Positions 1-12,425 of a DNA stretch of 64,000 bases are shown here, piece by piece. The translations under genes were made by a program, and so were the position numbers. The notes under the pieces are model-generated. The model worked only from the letters and a program-made list of their open reading frames with translations. It was not told where the DNA came from and made no database searches. The DNA comes from Chaetoderma sp. LZ-2023a (Eukaryota > Mollusca > Caudofoveata > Chaetodermatida > Chaetodermatidae): positions 79,920,402 through 79,984,401 of the forward strand of contig CM067371.1 in NCBI GenBank assembly GCA_034401795.1, written 5' to 3'. How positions within the stretch are numbered: position 1 is the first letter of the stretch; each line of letters opens with the position of its first letter.

Positions 1-1859
1 CTGTTCATCAGAGAAAGAGCTGGCTAGCTGTACAGTTCACTGATCTGACTACTTAACCGGCCAACCCGGTTCGTGCATCTGCCGTAGACTGGTTTGATAC
101 ATAGGCAATCGCATTCCTCCTCGTCTCTCTTCACCTAGGAGTATAACTGGATACCAGTGTAACAATGTCGATAGAATCTCAGTGGCTGCGAGTGAAGGAT
201 CAATTATAGGTACTATCTACCTACCTTACAGAACTAACTACCTTTACTAAGGACATCAAAGATTATTGAGCTGCTACGGGTAGTACCCGCACAAACATGT
301 GTCTAACGAGGCCAGCGACCGCTCTTTATATGTAAACAAGCACAAATGTGTGCAATACTTGTGTCATTCACGTTGGAAGCATATTTAATTGTGTCTATGT
401 GACCTTGAGATTTGCTTTCACACATCTTCGAGACCCCATGGACAGCCTTCCACCAAGGTCTAGTCAAGACCTCTCCAGTAGAACGAGGGCTATTGACAAA
501 CTGTGTCGTTCACGCACATAGTTGTTTGACTCAAAATTTATCACCCATTTTCAGGACTCCACTGGCAACCTCCAAGTTTGACTATAGTATACAAAAAAAC
601 TCTTGAAACAACAGCATGGAATAAGCCTGTGTGACTGACTGACTTATTCACTAAGAGGATCGTGTTTATTGAGCTGCTACCCACAGCTAAAAACTGTGGA
701 AGTTAACCGTAATAGATTGAAATAACACCACCCTAGATGTGGCATAAATTAGAACTGGAAATTAGGGACTTGATATAGGGTAACTAAACCAGTAACTTCG
801 TTTATCAGATACTCAAGTTAACAACATCATGACACAACTCGCAAAGTCTAGTGGAGTTCATCCCTCTATTCCTGTGACAAATTGTTTTAAGAGTAGCGGA
901 ATTCATTGCGACTCGCTAGGGAAAGGCAGATGAGATCCGAGCCCGGATCAAGAATCAATTCTCTCATTCAGATGATGAGACATTACTAATGTTTGTGGGT
1001 CATCCCAGGCCACTACAAACACCTATCGAAACAACTGAGGTTGAGAAAGTACTCAAGATCCCGAGAAATGGACACATCAGGTCCTGACCACATCAGCAAT
1101 GAGCTGTTTAAGTATGCAGGTGATAACATTTCCAATACAAGAACGATCAGAGATTGCATACCATCGCTCACTTTTTGTCAGTTTTCGGATTTTATGCATC
1201 ACGTACAAAGTTGTGGAATCCTAGTGTGTGTTCACACATTTTCCTGTGTTAAGATTTGAGCCAAAATGGACTAGTAGTTTCCGAAATAGCCACAGATTAA
1301 AGATTTTATGATATTCAGATCTGGGTCACAGGCAGTCTGGAAATCCTGTTTCCCGCCAAGTTCTTTCGCTGTGCTAAAATTAAAACCAAACTGGATAAGT
1401 AGATGTTGAAATACAGCTCAGGATACTCGATCACACACCCTACACCAGAGCACACACACTTCCGTGCCCACACACACACAGGACAGATCAGAATACCCGC
1501 TTCCCTTACGGGGTCACGGTAACAATCCAAGACAACCTGAATACACCTGAGGGATCCGGATGCTGACTTACGCCCTTGCGCTGTCTTGACAATGTACTTA
1601 GTGACCCCCATGATCGAGACAGTTGATCCGTTGACCTCAAACTCAAAGCAATGATAAGGTGTCGTGAGTAGCATTTTGACAATTTCCAGTACATTTTTCA
1701 TAAAATCCCCACCAGCTTAATATATGTCCTCATTGGTTGTAATAAGATATAAAAAGCGGACTGGAGACTCAGGTCTCAGAAACTATGTGATTTAGATTTT
1801 TCCTCCAGATCTACTTGGGGCAGTCATGGAACTTCACAAGCATGCAGATTATGAGGTTT
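1..1859. other. No gene recognised; left edge
   Basis: I see no convincing gene here. Short open frames on both strands lack coding character and I recognise no repeat family. A minus-strand frame near 1550-1680 ends in a good donor-like GTAAGT, but it has no matching neighbour exon, so I do not call it. Confidence 0.5.
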
Positions 1860-2102
1860 AACCTTTTAACACTTTAACCCTCGAATTAGTTCAAGAAAAT
1901 CTCAATCTTCTCAAACAAAATGTCCATTTGCAGACCAAGAGAAGAGTATTTTGAGATTTTGCCACTGGAATGACTGGCTCGATTATCGAGCCGGTCATTC
2001 CAGTGGTAAATTTTCAAAAATACTCTTCTCTTGGTCTGCAAATGGACATTTCTCAAGGCCACTGCAGAAGTTGTTTTTGGCTGATGTGTGTTAACGGGTT
2101 AA
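1860..2102. mobile_element. Family A palindromic MITE, full copy
   Basis: The core from about 1919 to 2052 is a near-perfect inverted repeat. TGTCCATTTGCAGACCAAG at 1921 is mirrored by CTTGGTCTGCAAATGGACA ending near 2048, and the centre GCTCGATTATCGAGC (1977-1991) is itself palindromic. Outer ends resemble TTAACCCTTTAACACT and its complement. There is no coding capacity, so this is a non-autonomous fold-back element. At least eleven related copies lie in the window. Confidence 0.85.
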
Positions 2103-2144
2103 TGGCTAAATTTGGTCACGGATATTAAAACATCCGCAGTGATC

Positions 2145-2330
2145 TTAAGGATTTTAAATTTATCACTGGAATGACTGGCTCAATATTATCGAGCCAGTCA
2201 TTCCATTGGTAAAATTTCAACCAAAGCTTTCTCTTGGCCTGCAACTGACATTCCACAAGGCCACTGCAGAAGCCAGTGTTGCCCAGTTTCGCCATCAGAG
2301 GAGTTAAGAACCACATCATTTGACCATGAA
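2145..2330. mobile_element. Family A palindromic MITE, partial
   Basis: TATCACTGGAATGACTGGC at 2160 pairs with the complementary arm CCAGTCATTCCATTGG. The centre is CTCAATATTATCGAG. The left outer arm is missing; the right side keeps the CCACTGCAGAAG tail seen in the 1.9-kb copy. Confidence 0.75.
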
Positions 2331-3226
2331 GCAAGTAGCCATTATAAACATGTTTAACTCTATTCAGACACCAGTTTCATGAAATTTTGATCATTAAAGA
2401 GTATTTTGATCACCAATTTGCTTTAGCGGTTAGATATGGACAATAAACTTAACTGCATTTTCTACCTCCGGCAAACTCCACTCAGATTGAATGTCAAAGG
2501 GCATAACAACAGAAAACATACAAGATTTAATTTCTATCAATTTGCAGAGATATATTTATCAGCAAATAACTTTCTACACATATACATTATTAGCCAAGAA
2601 ATATATAAAATACAGATACTCTCTTCTGAAGGAAAAACAGCACTAAAAAAACCTTCATAACTATAATTTGATTTTGTTAATAATTTTATTGTTATTTCAT
2701 GTTAGCAGAGTACAAACTTAGGTGTCAATTCAAAATACTTAGTTAATTTGGATTGGAAAACCAGTGTGTGCAATTTGAATTGATCAAAATTTTCCATTTC
2801 AATTAATGTAATTTTTAGTTGCGATTTGCACGTAGTATGTTCACATACTATCACACCTAGAGACATGGGCCTACACATGTTAAGCTTTCTGGCATTTATG
2901 GATATTTTGTAAAAACTTTCATTCTAGCTACGCTACTTCTCAGATCGGATAGTGTATGCCAGATGCGATTAGGATTGCTACGTCGAGACCTAGTCTACTT
3001 TGCATAGGGCTGTACACTAACACATACAGTGTATTCATCAGCATCACATACTATGGATAGGCAATAAATATATAAAGACATACGATCTCTGATGCTTTCT
3101 ATACAATAGTAAAAAAAACCTCAAATGTATTCTGGTTGTAATAAATTATATAACACAATGATTCCTTAACCATCTGCCAGCTGAATTTCTTCAGACTACA
3201 TTTTCCATGGGGTGAAACTCTGGACC
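2331..3226. other. No gene seen
   Basis: AT-rich sequence without supported coding regions. It holds only short open frames with no recognisable domain and no splice-consistent exon. Confidence 0.4.
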
Positions 3227-3317
3227 TGTTGAATATTTTTAAAACAATTTGACTGAAAGGTGTTGGTGACTAAGCCACCAACAACTTTCAGTCAAGTTGT
3301 TTTCAAAATATTCAGCA
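3227..3317. mobile_element. Family B hairpin repeat
   Basis: TGTTGAATATTTTTAAAAC and TTTTCAAAATATTCAGCA form the outer arms. The inner arms are CAATTTGACTGAAAG and CTTTCAGTCAAGTTG, around a GGTGACTAAGCCACC loop. This is a fold-back repeat of about 90 bp, one of about twenty in the window. Confidence 0.8.
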
Positions 3318-3805
3318 TGTAGAGTTATTGCCCATTGAAATTATTGTCTGGTGGCTTGCAGCAGTCAGACAGCTATGCCATAATGAGCACTGACTATTGT
3401 ATGATGACTGCTAAACTAATATACGACATTATATATTACAGTTCATAGTCAGGTGTTTAATATATAATTAATCTTTGAATAATATACATATTGCGATCAT
3501 ATGTAAACATTAATATTATTAGCACTCCATGGATCAGAATTGGTTCAGAAAATATACAAACACCATTTTTCGGGGAGCATTTAAACTTAGCACCGGAAAG
3601 AACAGATTGCTAAACAGACTCGGTATTCCTTTGGGAAGTTTTCTAACATAGTCTTATCATGGATTTCTGAAGGTCACTAAATAAACTATTTTTAAACTGA
3701 CTTGACAAGGTAGATCCTGAAATATATACATTCATGCTATTCATATTGGTCAATTATGTACATTGCACGTGAGCTTATTAAAATCCTATGGCAAGTTTGC
3801 TCCAG

Positions 3806-3834
3806 TGTGTGTGTGCGTGTGTGTGTGTGTGTGA
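3806..3834. repeat. (GT)n microsatellite
   Basis: A run of alternating G and T interrupted once by a C. It is a simple repeat with no function implied. Confidence 0.9.
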
Positions 3835-3902
3835 GCTGCAGTTGATTACACTAGTTAGTGACTTCCCTACTCTGCCATCAGGAAATTACGATAACATTTG
3901 TG

Positions 3903-4750
3903 AAACAAGAGGCCCAAGGGGCCTGTACCACTCACCTGGAATTATTGGGCACCTCGGTGAAAATTTTGATGTTTCTAAAAATCAGCCCACGTCCAAGATG
4001 GTCATCGACCAAATTGGCCAATTGGCTTCCTTTGAACAAACTTGGATCCCTATGCCCTAAGGATGCTTCCTTTCAAATATACTTGAAATCGGCCAGTGGA
4101 TCTCGAAAACACGACAATTTAAATTTTGTATTGCTTTAGTATGGGAGTTTTTGGCGGAAAAGATCCATGAAGGCTGCCAAACCGTTTATCCGAGTTTCGA
4201 AAATGGCAAATTTGCGATCAGAACACCTATAAAACCAATTTCAGCTTCAAAATCCATCAAATAAAAATATCTAATATGGCCGCCAAACATGCTACATATT
4301 TTCTTACCTATCAGATTCCCTTGAACAAACTTTAATGGCCCTTAGTCCCTTATCATATCTCACAAATTTCGGCCCGATCCATTCAGTTGTTCTGGAGAAT
4401 TTATTTTCGCAAAAATTAGGTCATTCAAGATGGCCGTCTAACATTTCGGTCAATCAAGTTCCCTTGAACAAACTTGGTTCAGGTCTTGCCCGAGATGATA
4501 TTTCATAAGTTGTGAATCGATCCCCCAAAGCAGTTTTGGAGAATGTTGTTTAAAGGCATTCCTAAATCAGCCAAAATCCAAAATGATCATCGGCCAATTC
4601 GACTTCGTTTGAACAAATTTGAATCTCTATATCCTAAGGATGCTTCCTGTCAAGTATAATTGTAATCGCCTTTGTGGTTTTTGAGAAGTCGTTTAAAGGA
4701 AAAGTTGATGGACAAACACATGATGGATGGTTGCCATGGCATAAGAATTT
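3903..4750 (+). repeat. Family D dispersed repeat (AAGAGGCCC type), 3' truncated
   Basis: Opens with ACAAGAGGCCCAAGGGGCCT and CACTCACCTGGAA, continues with the family phrases AAGATGGCCG and CCTTGAACAAACTT, and stops near GGTTGCCATGGCATAAG just before the usual CTCACTTGGCC..CCAGGTGAGCTAA end. There is no coding capacity. The beginning and end of complete copies are short inverted repeats of the CTCACCTGG / CCAGGTGAG type. Confidence 0.7.
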
Positions 4751-4879
4751 CCCGATATCTTCCCCCACTGCATGCACATTTGACTCGATCTTGAACAATG
4801 AATTTAACCCCTCTTACGTTAAGTGTCAAGTTAACCTTTTAATTGTCAAACTGGCCAAAATGCCTATGATGTGTGTTGA

Positions 4880-5110
4880 GAAATGTCTATTTGATGGCCA
4901 AGTATCCTATTTTTGAAAATTTACCACTGGAATGATTGGCTCGGGCTCGATTACCGAGCCAGTCAGACCAAGAGCCTATTTTAGAAAGTTTATTGAATTG
5001 GAATGACTGATTGATAACACAGCCAGTCATTCCAGTTGTAAATTCTTTAGCTTAACCTTCTCCTGGCATGCAAATGGACACTAAGCAAAGGTCTTGATTT
5101 TCTTGACCAA
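4880..5110. mobile_element. Family A palindromic MITE, rearranged copy
   Basis: Two partial palindromes follow one another. GGAATGATTGGCTCGG..CGAGCCAGTCA lies near 4930-4965 and GGAATGACTG..CAGTCATTCC near 4999-5036. They are followed by the TGGCATGCAAATGGACA arm. This looks like two overlapping or rearranged copies. Confidence 0.7.
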
Positions 5111-5115
5111 TCGTA

Positions 5116-5700
5116 CCCATTAAAGAGCGGAAACCACATATTTTACAATTTTTCATGAAATAAAGGGGATAACTCTGGTGGGTCTGGACACATTTTGTCG
5201 ATATGCAATACCCACTGAGGTCTTGTCATAAGGAGCTGACATACCAAATTTGAAATGAATCCATTCAAGCTAACTGAAGTTATCGAATGGAAACTAAATG
5301 CGGACAGATGGACGGACGCACAGATGGGGCCCATTTCTATAGTTCCCATCGACGATGTCGGGGGACTAATTAATAGTTAAAATTGGTCAAGAAGGCTATT
5401 TTTGAAAATACTCTTCTCATGGGCATTTCTCAAGACCATTATAGAATCCATTTTAGTTGGCTTATACATCAAATAGTGTAATGCTTAGGTTTAATCTTGG
5501 ATAGGAAAAAACCCAAACAAAACAATTGTATATCGCTAAATATAACCCTATATGTGTAACCAGGTAGTTGTAAATTTTTCTGGCAACACAATTTTCTCTG
5601 TCACTATGCGTAGAGATGTGCAATACTATATTTGTCTACAGTCTTCTTTCAAAATAATCCTATTTAAGAATGGTGAGTTGTGGCAGTGTAGGAAAGTCAC
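5116..5700. other. No gene; fragment of family A tail
   Basis: The interval holds a half-copy of the family A arm (AATACTCTTCTCATGGGC near 5408). Otherwise it is anonymous AT-rich DNA up to the Tc1 element. Confidence 0.4.
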
Positions 5701-5705
5701 TAATG

Positions 5706-5733
5706 TATACACCTGTGCAAAAGTTAAGCACCA
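5706..5733 (+). repeat. Tc1 left terminal inverted repeat
   Basis: 28 bp identical to the complement of 7343-7370. Similarity ends inside the element just after AAGCACCA. Confidence 0.93.
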
Positions 5734-6031
5734 CCCTATTTTTACGCACATGCGAGGGTATATTCATGTGCTATGAAGAAAGCAATAGCATAAACATTTA
5801 TGTACCCATCCATCTTAGTGCAAGAGGTAATAATGCAACTAGAGGAATGCTGATTATGATGGTGGGGAAACACTGTATGTTTTTGTTTGAACTTGAAAAC
5901 GAGGCCTGAATATGGTTACGTTGACACAACTGACAACTATTGCCCTACAGTTGACACACGTGGCTAGATTGTCATTAATGGTGTCTGAAAACGAAGTTTA
6001 ACATCTGTGCACGAGTTTGAGACTGTCATTA

Positions 6032-7057
6032 TTAATACCGGGTATATCCACCTTGTGCCTGGATGACGGCCTGGACACGACGTCTCATGCTGGTCACCAA
6101 CCGACTGATACGCCATTGTGGTATTCGTTGCCATTCAAGATGGAGTGCGTCTGTTAATTCCTGTAGGTTCTGCACAGGAGGATCCCTCCTTTTCACCATG
6201 TTTCCCAGAATGTCCCAGATATGCTCAATAGGGTTCATGTCAGGGCTCCTTGCCGGCCATGGTAGGGTTTCGATGGCATTCTGGTGGAGGTATTCATGCA
6301 CAGCTCTAGCACGATGTGGTCGGGCGTTGTCATCCATGAATATAGGGTGGGTTCCAGGTGCATGATTTACAAAATGAGGGACCACAACTCTATCCAGTAT
6401 GGAATCTTGATATCTTTGTCCATTTAGTGTTCCAGGTACAGTCAACAGATCCAGCTTACAATAAAATGAGATGCACCCCCATATCATAACGGAACCTCCA
6501 CCAAATGGAACTTCTTCCATGATGTTACGTTGGTCGTACGCCGTGCGTCTGGACCTCCATACACGAGTTCGACCATCTGTGGCATGAAGCAGGAACCGAC
6601 TTTCATCGGACCAGTGTACCCGTCTCCAGGATCTCATGTTCCAGTGTCTTCTTTCGTTGCACCACCTCAGACGCTCCTCTTTGTGGTGTGCAGTGAGGAG
6701 AGGACGTCTGACAGGTCTCCTAGCTTTCATGCCAGCAGCATACAGTCTCCTTTTGACGGTAGACATTGACACTCTATTGCGCGTTTCCCATTGCTGGCTG
6801 AGCACTCAGCTGTTGGTGAATGGAGATCTCCTAACAAGGCGTACTAGGGCTCGATCATCACGGGCAGTAGTCTTCTTCGGTCTTCCAGATCTAGGCCTGT
6901 CCTTCACCTCGTTAGTTTGCCCATGTTTTGCAATCAAACGACTGATTACAGTATGGTTAATGTTCAGCTGTCTGCCAATCTCTCTGCATGACATACCAGT
7001 GGTATGCATGCCTATGATTTGCCATTTCACACGATCACTTAACCTTCGTCTTGCCAT
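6032..7057 (-). pseudogene. Tc1-type transposase (DD34E), one in-frame stop
   Basis: Reads from MARRRLSDRVKWQI at 7057 down to 6032. The first 83 codons hold a paired-like helix-turn-helix (SCREIGRQL, VISRLIAKHG) and a basic GRPKK hinge. They are followed in the same frame by a TGA at 6808-6806, then 257 more codons with the catalytic domain. Catalytic residues seen are D of HWSDESRF, D of FMDDNARPH and E of DMNPIEHIWD, with 34 residues between the second D and the E, which defines the Tc1 DD34E class. The glycine-rich GGGSVMIWGC box is also present. Total length of about 340 residues is normal for the family. The stop between the DNA-binding and catalytic halves probably inactivates it; the remainder looks intact. 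The enzyme would cut and paste the element between its terminal repeats at TA sites. Confidence 0.93.
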
Positions 7058-7342
7058 AGCGGTTCACAATCAAGAGCTAATTCTCTCTGTACAAATAAAC
7101 CACGGTCATGAACACAAAATTCCTAATCTTGTTGCCTAAATCTGTATGTAATGTTCTACACCTCAAACTGGACTTTTACATAACTGAACACGTGTGCTGT
7201 TTCCCGCCACGCACGGACATCAAGCGGCGTGAAGTCATGCATGCATGTGCATTTCGTACTTGGAATTATGTCAGCTAACGCGGGGACAAAAAGTATGGCA
7301 GCCTAGTTGTACCATCATGTTTCTACGTTCTATTGTTTTTGC

Positions 7343-7370
7343 TGGTGCTTAACTTTTGCACAGGTGTATA
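7343..7370 (-). repeat. Tc1 right terminal inverted repeat
   Basis: The exact complement of 5706-5733, ending in GTGTATA next to the flanking TAATG. Confidence 0.93.
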
Positions 7371-8370
7371 TAATGTTTATTATTACAATAAAGATTAGGC
7401 AGTGAAGTATTTTATCAATGAATGCACAAGCAAATGGAGTAATAAAGTGACTGCTATATACCGCCACTTTTGTAGCATAGGGGTATAATTAGTTAATATA
7501 TATATACAGATTATTACATTGGTTATGTCCAGAACTAATATAGTTCATAGTACTTACACAACCGTCCTGTCATAAACTTGTTTAAACTGAGACTGGGGTT
7601 GACTTCATTATAAAGCCTGTAATTTGCAATCTCCAATTGTTGGAATCTAAAGCAGCGTTATCAGAATATATGACCACATAAGAGTTACACTATTAACCCT
7701 TTCACTGATAGAGCACTTTTACTTTAATTTCAAGAAACATGTACATGGAAGGCATTTTCAATATTTTAAAAACAAACTGAAAGCTATTACTGCCCTAAAA
7801 TTGATATTATAGGATGAAAGGGAGGTGGAACATGTGGTACTCAGACCATGACAGGTAATAGATTCTACCCATCACCCTGCAGGACACGTATTTATAAACA
7901 TTTTGACCCTTGCAGTTTGCATAAACGCTTATTTAACAATGTGAAAATTTCTAGATGTATTTCAAAATTTCTTCTAAAATATTTTCTTAAAATTTAAAGA
8001 AATTTTTGGAACTGCTTGAGCCAGGTGTTTCATCGATGTCAGATTTCTCAGCCCAATCTACGGAACACTATGTTGAATACATGAATATTGACTGGAACTT
8101 GTTGCAGCATAGGGCACTAACAGCTTCTAGTTCAACGAGTTTCAAAATATCCAACAGCTTACCTGCATTGCAGCTTTGAAATTGAAAAACTGAATGTTGT
8201 ATATTGAGACTAAATGAGAGGTTCAAGCCAATAGAAGGATCCGATTCTAGCTATGCCCCACCCATTTCTAGATACGCTCCACCCATGCTTTGAGGGTGTT
8301 GGAATCGATTTATATATTTTTAATCCTGACTTTCCAAAATCTCATTTTCAAGGTAACTGTACAAGTAAGC
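7371..8370. other. No gene seen; flank of a family B unit
   Basis: Mostly anonymous AT-rich DNA. Near 8230-8320 lies the phrase CCACCCATTTCTAG followed by GGAATCGATTTATATA. This is part of the longer repeat that surrounds many family B hairpins (see also 13.1, 36.4, 55.9, 56.4 and 58.1 kb). Confidence 0.4.
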
Positions 8371-8437
8371 TGTTGAGTATTTTGAAGATAATTTGACTGG
8401 GTGAGCGCCCAGTCAAATCAATTTCAACATATTCAAG
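8371..8437. mobile_element. Family B hairpin repeat
   Basis: TGTTGAGTATTTTGAAGATA pairs with TCAATTTCAACATATTCA. The inner arms are TTTGACTGGG and CCCAGTCAAA with a short loop. It lies downstream of the host gene stop codon in a probable 3' UTR or flank. Confidence 0.75.
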
Positions 8438-8742
8438 AACCAACAGAATGTTTATTAAATAATAAATCTATCAAAGACATACAATTTGTACATCTGTCGG
8501 ACTATTCCAGCTTCATGCCGAAGTATTGTCTGTCAATCATGATTATGACATCAACCTACATGTGACGTAATTGATTATACATTATATACTTGAGTGACAG
8601 ATCAGATCTATCCATTACACTCACAGGGGCTAATGGAAGTAGTGTTGGAGCACACAGATTAAAATGTTCATTTTTTAACAAATTACAATTGATATGCATA
8701 TATATATTAACTGATCTAGTCATGCTAAACTTGATGTCATCG

Positions 8743-8835
8743 TTATAGCTTAAGCATCACATCAACATCAGAACCATTTGCTGTATGCGGCCTATTCACA
8801 TTGTGTTGCAATAAAGAAGTCTGTTTGGCAAGCAG
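8743..8835 (-). CDS. Terminal coding exon of the coiled-coil gene
   Basis: Acceptor CAG at 8836-8838 (minus strand) follows a TTTGTTTCAG tract. The exon encodes LLAKQTSLLQHNVNRPHTA and a short polar, acidic tail ending in VMLKL, then TAA at 8745-8743. It joins the preceding exon in phase 0. It gives 30 residues; the heptad pattern fades after the first ten or so, as expected for a C-terminal tail. A TTTATT on the plus strand near 8450 could be the complement of a poly(A) signal, which is not tested. Confidence 0.75.
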   Translation of the reverse strand: MLAKQTSLLQHNVNRPHTANGSDVDVMLKL

Positions 8836-9666
8836 CTGAAACAAATGATTAATACAATGACAGAACAAACAATAAATGCGGGTGGATTTAGAAAATGCAC
8901 ACACACTTGGAAAACATATTATTCTTCATAAAACAGCAGTACTTCCTAGGCCTACAAGCCACTCTCAGCAAAATACATTTTGAAAAAAATAGGAGAAATA
9001 TCGGAAATTTCTGACAAAAACATAAGATAATAAATTTTTTGGAATATAATGATGAGACGTCTTGGGTAGGCTGGCTATGGGGTTTGTAGGAAGTAGATTA
9101 TTCTTTGAGTCAGTCCATCTGTCTTGCTGACCCTAAGTGCGTGTGTGGGTGAAATATTTTTTGTTCGATAATTTAGCTTATATGTGGACTTCGGGAGTTC
9201 AAAACTATAAAGCTATAGGAAATAGGTTTTGACCCTAATATAGGAAATATAGGAATTACTAAATAAGAGCGCTTGTACTCTTGAGTTAAAATGTATCAAA
9301 ACATCTCTTAATCGATAGATAATATGGCGAGATAATAACCTGGATGATTGGATGAGGTTTACTGGGAACTCGCGCATAGAATATTATTTCAGGGCCGAGG
9401 TGAAAAATCATAGAAAGTATGATCTAGACAAAAAATCTGACAGATGGATGAAATTATTACTATGAATCCCTGCTTTTGTGGGAGTACAAAATGTTATCAC
9501 GGAGGTTACCTTTTGTCTTTACATGTATCTCAGGGCATTAACAGAGGAAAGGTATTGGATAGATTGTATTTTGAAAATGATTTGACTGGAAGCCATTGTT
9601 GTCTAATTCAATTTATTACATATCAAAAGATTTTTTTGTATCTGGTTGAAGAATTAGTATAATTTA

Positions 9667-9900
9667 ACCCTTTAACACTCAAGCTGGGCCAAATTGGCTT
9701 CTGCAGAGGTAATGAGAAATGTGCACAATTTTCAGACCTAGAGACCTTTTGAAAATTTAACACCGGATTGACTGGCTCAATATTGAGCCAGTCATTCCAC
9801 TGATAAATTTTTTAAAATAATCCTTTGGTCTGCAAATAGGCATTTTCTGAGAAAATTTTAATTTTTTAAAACAAATTTAACAATGAGGCCTGTGCTGTTA
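9667..9900. mobile_element. Family A palindromic MITE
   Basis: TTTAACCCTTTAACACTCAA opens it. The stem is GACTGGCTCAATATTGAGCC..AGTC. It ends near TTTGGTCTGCAAATAGGC and a diverged tail. It lies in the last intron. Confidence 0.8.
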
Positions 9901-10268
9901 TGGAGACATGTTGAAATGTGTCACCATGAGGTTGCCCTAATTCAGGTTTTAGGGAACCCAATATGTGTTACCGTTATCTTTTGATTTTAGCATGGTGATC
10001 AGTGAGGGTTCTAATGGTTAGGTTACAATAGATTTCTTTATAGAGCTATAAGGCAACCTGGAACAGGTTACCATAGGAAATATTACAGCACAGGCCCGGA
10101 CAATTAGAGGGTTAATTACATGCAATCGTGTTGCTTGTGGGTTAGCTGCTTGGTATTATGGAGAATGAAAAACAGACTACCGGTATTATGCTTCAGGTAA
10201 CCTTCATGACAATACTAGTTTAGTTCACCTCACATTCTATAGCCTGCAAATTACTGTCCATCACTCAC

Positions 10269-10370
10269 CTCTTTGAGGTTTGCATTCTCTTCTTTCATGG
10301 CCATATGGTACTGGATACGTTGTTTATGATTATGATGACCAACCAGATGTGCATTCTCATCTGTCACCTT
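10269..10370 (-). CDS. Coiled-coil gene exon with HMMR/KIF15 C-terminal motif
   Basis: 34 codons in phase 0 at both ends, with acceptor CTACAG and donor GTGAGT. It encodes KVTDENAHLVGHHNHKQRI followed by QYHMAMKEENANLKE. The GHHN..KQRIQY..KEEN pattern is the signature on which the HMMR/KIF15 assignment rests. Confidence 0.85.
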
Positions 10371-11347
10371 CTGTAGTTGCTGTAATAGACAGTACAACAC
10401 TTGCTAAAACTACCAGTAAACATTCAAAATATCATTACACTGACGCTGATTTCTGTGCTCGTTTTCAAGTGTGTTTTGTATAATGATGTAACGTCCATCT
10501 TACCCGAACAACAGATTTATCGCTTTAATGGCCTCTCCACTGGCTTTGACAAATGTCTGTTTCTGATTCATTTCCCAGTAGTCTGTGAGAGGCGCTAAAG
10601 GATCAACCCCTGATTTTTCTTATTTATTTCTAATGCATGTTTTATTTTACGACAGATTGAAACATTTCCCCTCATGTGTTCGAAATTCTAAAGCTGCTGA
10701 AGCTTAATACGCTTGTGGTCCATGTTTTATTCCGGAAACATTTTCAGTGACTTCTGATCTGTGCTGTAAAAAGGTGTCCAAATTGAAATTGTGTCATATC
10801 AATGAGAAGACTGACCTGCTCACTGGAACCTGCCAAAGTGGCTTTAAACAAGGGCACAGTTGTGCAAACAGTGTATGGACACTGTTGATGCTTGTGGCCG
10901 TGGCCATGTGAAAACACTTGGACATTCGCAAGATGGGCATTGACATGTCACAGGCCCTTGATACCTTCAAATGATCTGGATGTAGTAAACTGATGTGGGC
11001 CTGATGATCATAAGCTATGCTTAGTAAGCCTGCCATTGACATATCTATACTAAGCTGAGAGCATGAGTACAAAAGGTGCAGTCTGCAGCCTACAAGTGGC
11101 CACTTCCCAAGATAACTACAAATGTTGCAGGTTTTGGTCAGCTTGGCCATTAACCTCTCATATCAACTTAACTCTTTAATGATCAAGCCAGCGACAAAAG
11201 GCATTCCCTCTAGCAGTATTATTTACTGACCTGCAAAGACTTAATTGATATAAGTAGCCTATTCAAGAGCGCACTGTTGACACAAGAGGTGTTAAAGGGT
11301 CAATCAAGATAACAATGGATATTCATTTGGCTAATATGAATACATAC

Positions 11348-11441
11348 ATCTGTAATGTTCTTATTTTCCTCCTGGAGTTGTTGGTTCTCTGATATAAACC
11401 TGATCACTTCTTGTTGATGTCCAGCTATCAGTGCTTGTAAT
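11348..11441 (-). CDS. Coiled-coil gene exon
   Basis: 94 bp; acceptor CCTCAG, donor GTATGT. One base completes an Arg codon from the previous exon, then LQALIAGHQQEVIRFISEN and QQLQEENKNITD, ending in phase 0. Strong heptad character. Confidence 0.8.
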
Positions 11442-11689
11442 CTGAGGAAACAATAAACACATCTCAATACATATACATTTATGTGACTTTATCATGCAAT
11501 CATGGTATAAGACAACACTGAATTTCTATTGAAATTGTGTAATCACTTGTTGATTTAAAATTGTTGATTGAAAGAACTTTATGCTTCAACGGTTAGACCG
11601 ATCCAAAAGGACTTCTGCAGTCATAGCAGTGGTCTTCAGAAATGTTATTTTGCAGTCCGAGATTATTTTTTGAAACCTTTAATGGTCAG

Positions 11690-11860
11690 GCCGGCAAAAC
11701 CTGGCCTCTGCAGTGGTCATAAGTTATGTGCATTTGCATTCCAAGAGAAGACTATTTTTTTAATTCACCACTAGAATTCCCGGCTCGATAACCGAACCAG
11801 TCATTCCAGTGGAAAATTTTCAAAAACAGTCTTTTCTTGGCCTGCAAATGGACATTTAAT
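11690..11860. mobile_element. Family A palindromic MITE
   Basis: CATTTGCATTCCAAGAGAAG, AATTCCCGGCTCGATAACCG, CCAGTCATTCCAGTGG and CTTGGCCTGCAAATGGACAT. Confidence 0.75.
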
Positions 11861-12425
11861 AAGATTTATGACTGGATTAGCTCCCCCGATAACAAGACGT
11901 TATTCTAGCACTAAATTTAAAAAAAATAGTCTTCTCTTGGCATATAAATGGAAATTCTCTAAACAAAAAGTTAAATGGCTTTTTACCATATCTGTCTATT
12001 AAATGGCTTAATCTAGAAATAAATCACACAAGAATATAAGATAAGTTCCAACTATGTGAAAATACGGGTGATTTAAAAATTAATTTTCGTCATGATGCAG
12101 ACAGATTGTAAGCATGGTAGAGAGTAGATATATGTGAAATCTTCTTGAATAGACCTCAGCCAGGAGAACATATCTATTAAGTTTTATTAAAATCCTATAA
12201 TTTTAATCAGATGGGATGCAGAGGCCGACACTATCATTGACCCTGTCACAATACTTCTTATGTATAACATGAGCTAACAAATTTTTTGTTTACAAACAAT
12301 GACATTAATTGTTCTCCATGGCGTCATCAAGTCTGTTAGCTCATTCACGCAGTCATATATTTGTTTGCGCATGTGATAACAGTCTGTAGCCCCAGCAAAA
12401 CACTGGTGTAACAAATATTACTAAC

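Larger units (their letters stand above)
5706..7370 (-). mobile_element. Tc1-family DNA transposon, nearly intact
   Basis: The two ends are perfect inverted repeats of 28 bp. TATACACCTGTGCAAAAG opens the left end at 5706 and its exact complement closes at 7370, both next to the expected TA target. The length of about 1.66 kb is usual for Tc1 elements. Inside is one transposase reading frame on the minus strand carrying DD34E catalytic residues and a single in-frame TGA. The perfect terminal match suggests recent insertion. The element lies downstream of the host gene's stop and has the same orientation as the gene. Confidence 0.95.

Noticed and set aside
1315-1701. Minus-strand frame with donor-like GTAAGT after KTAQG
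   Set aside because: No acceptor with a pyrimidine tract, no neighbouring exon in phase, and no recognisable domain.
10794-11150. 118-codon minus-strand open frame
   Set aside because: Lies wholly in an intron of the coiled-coil gene; composition is not protein-like and there are no splice borders.
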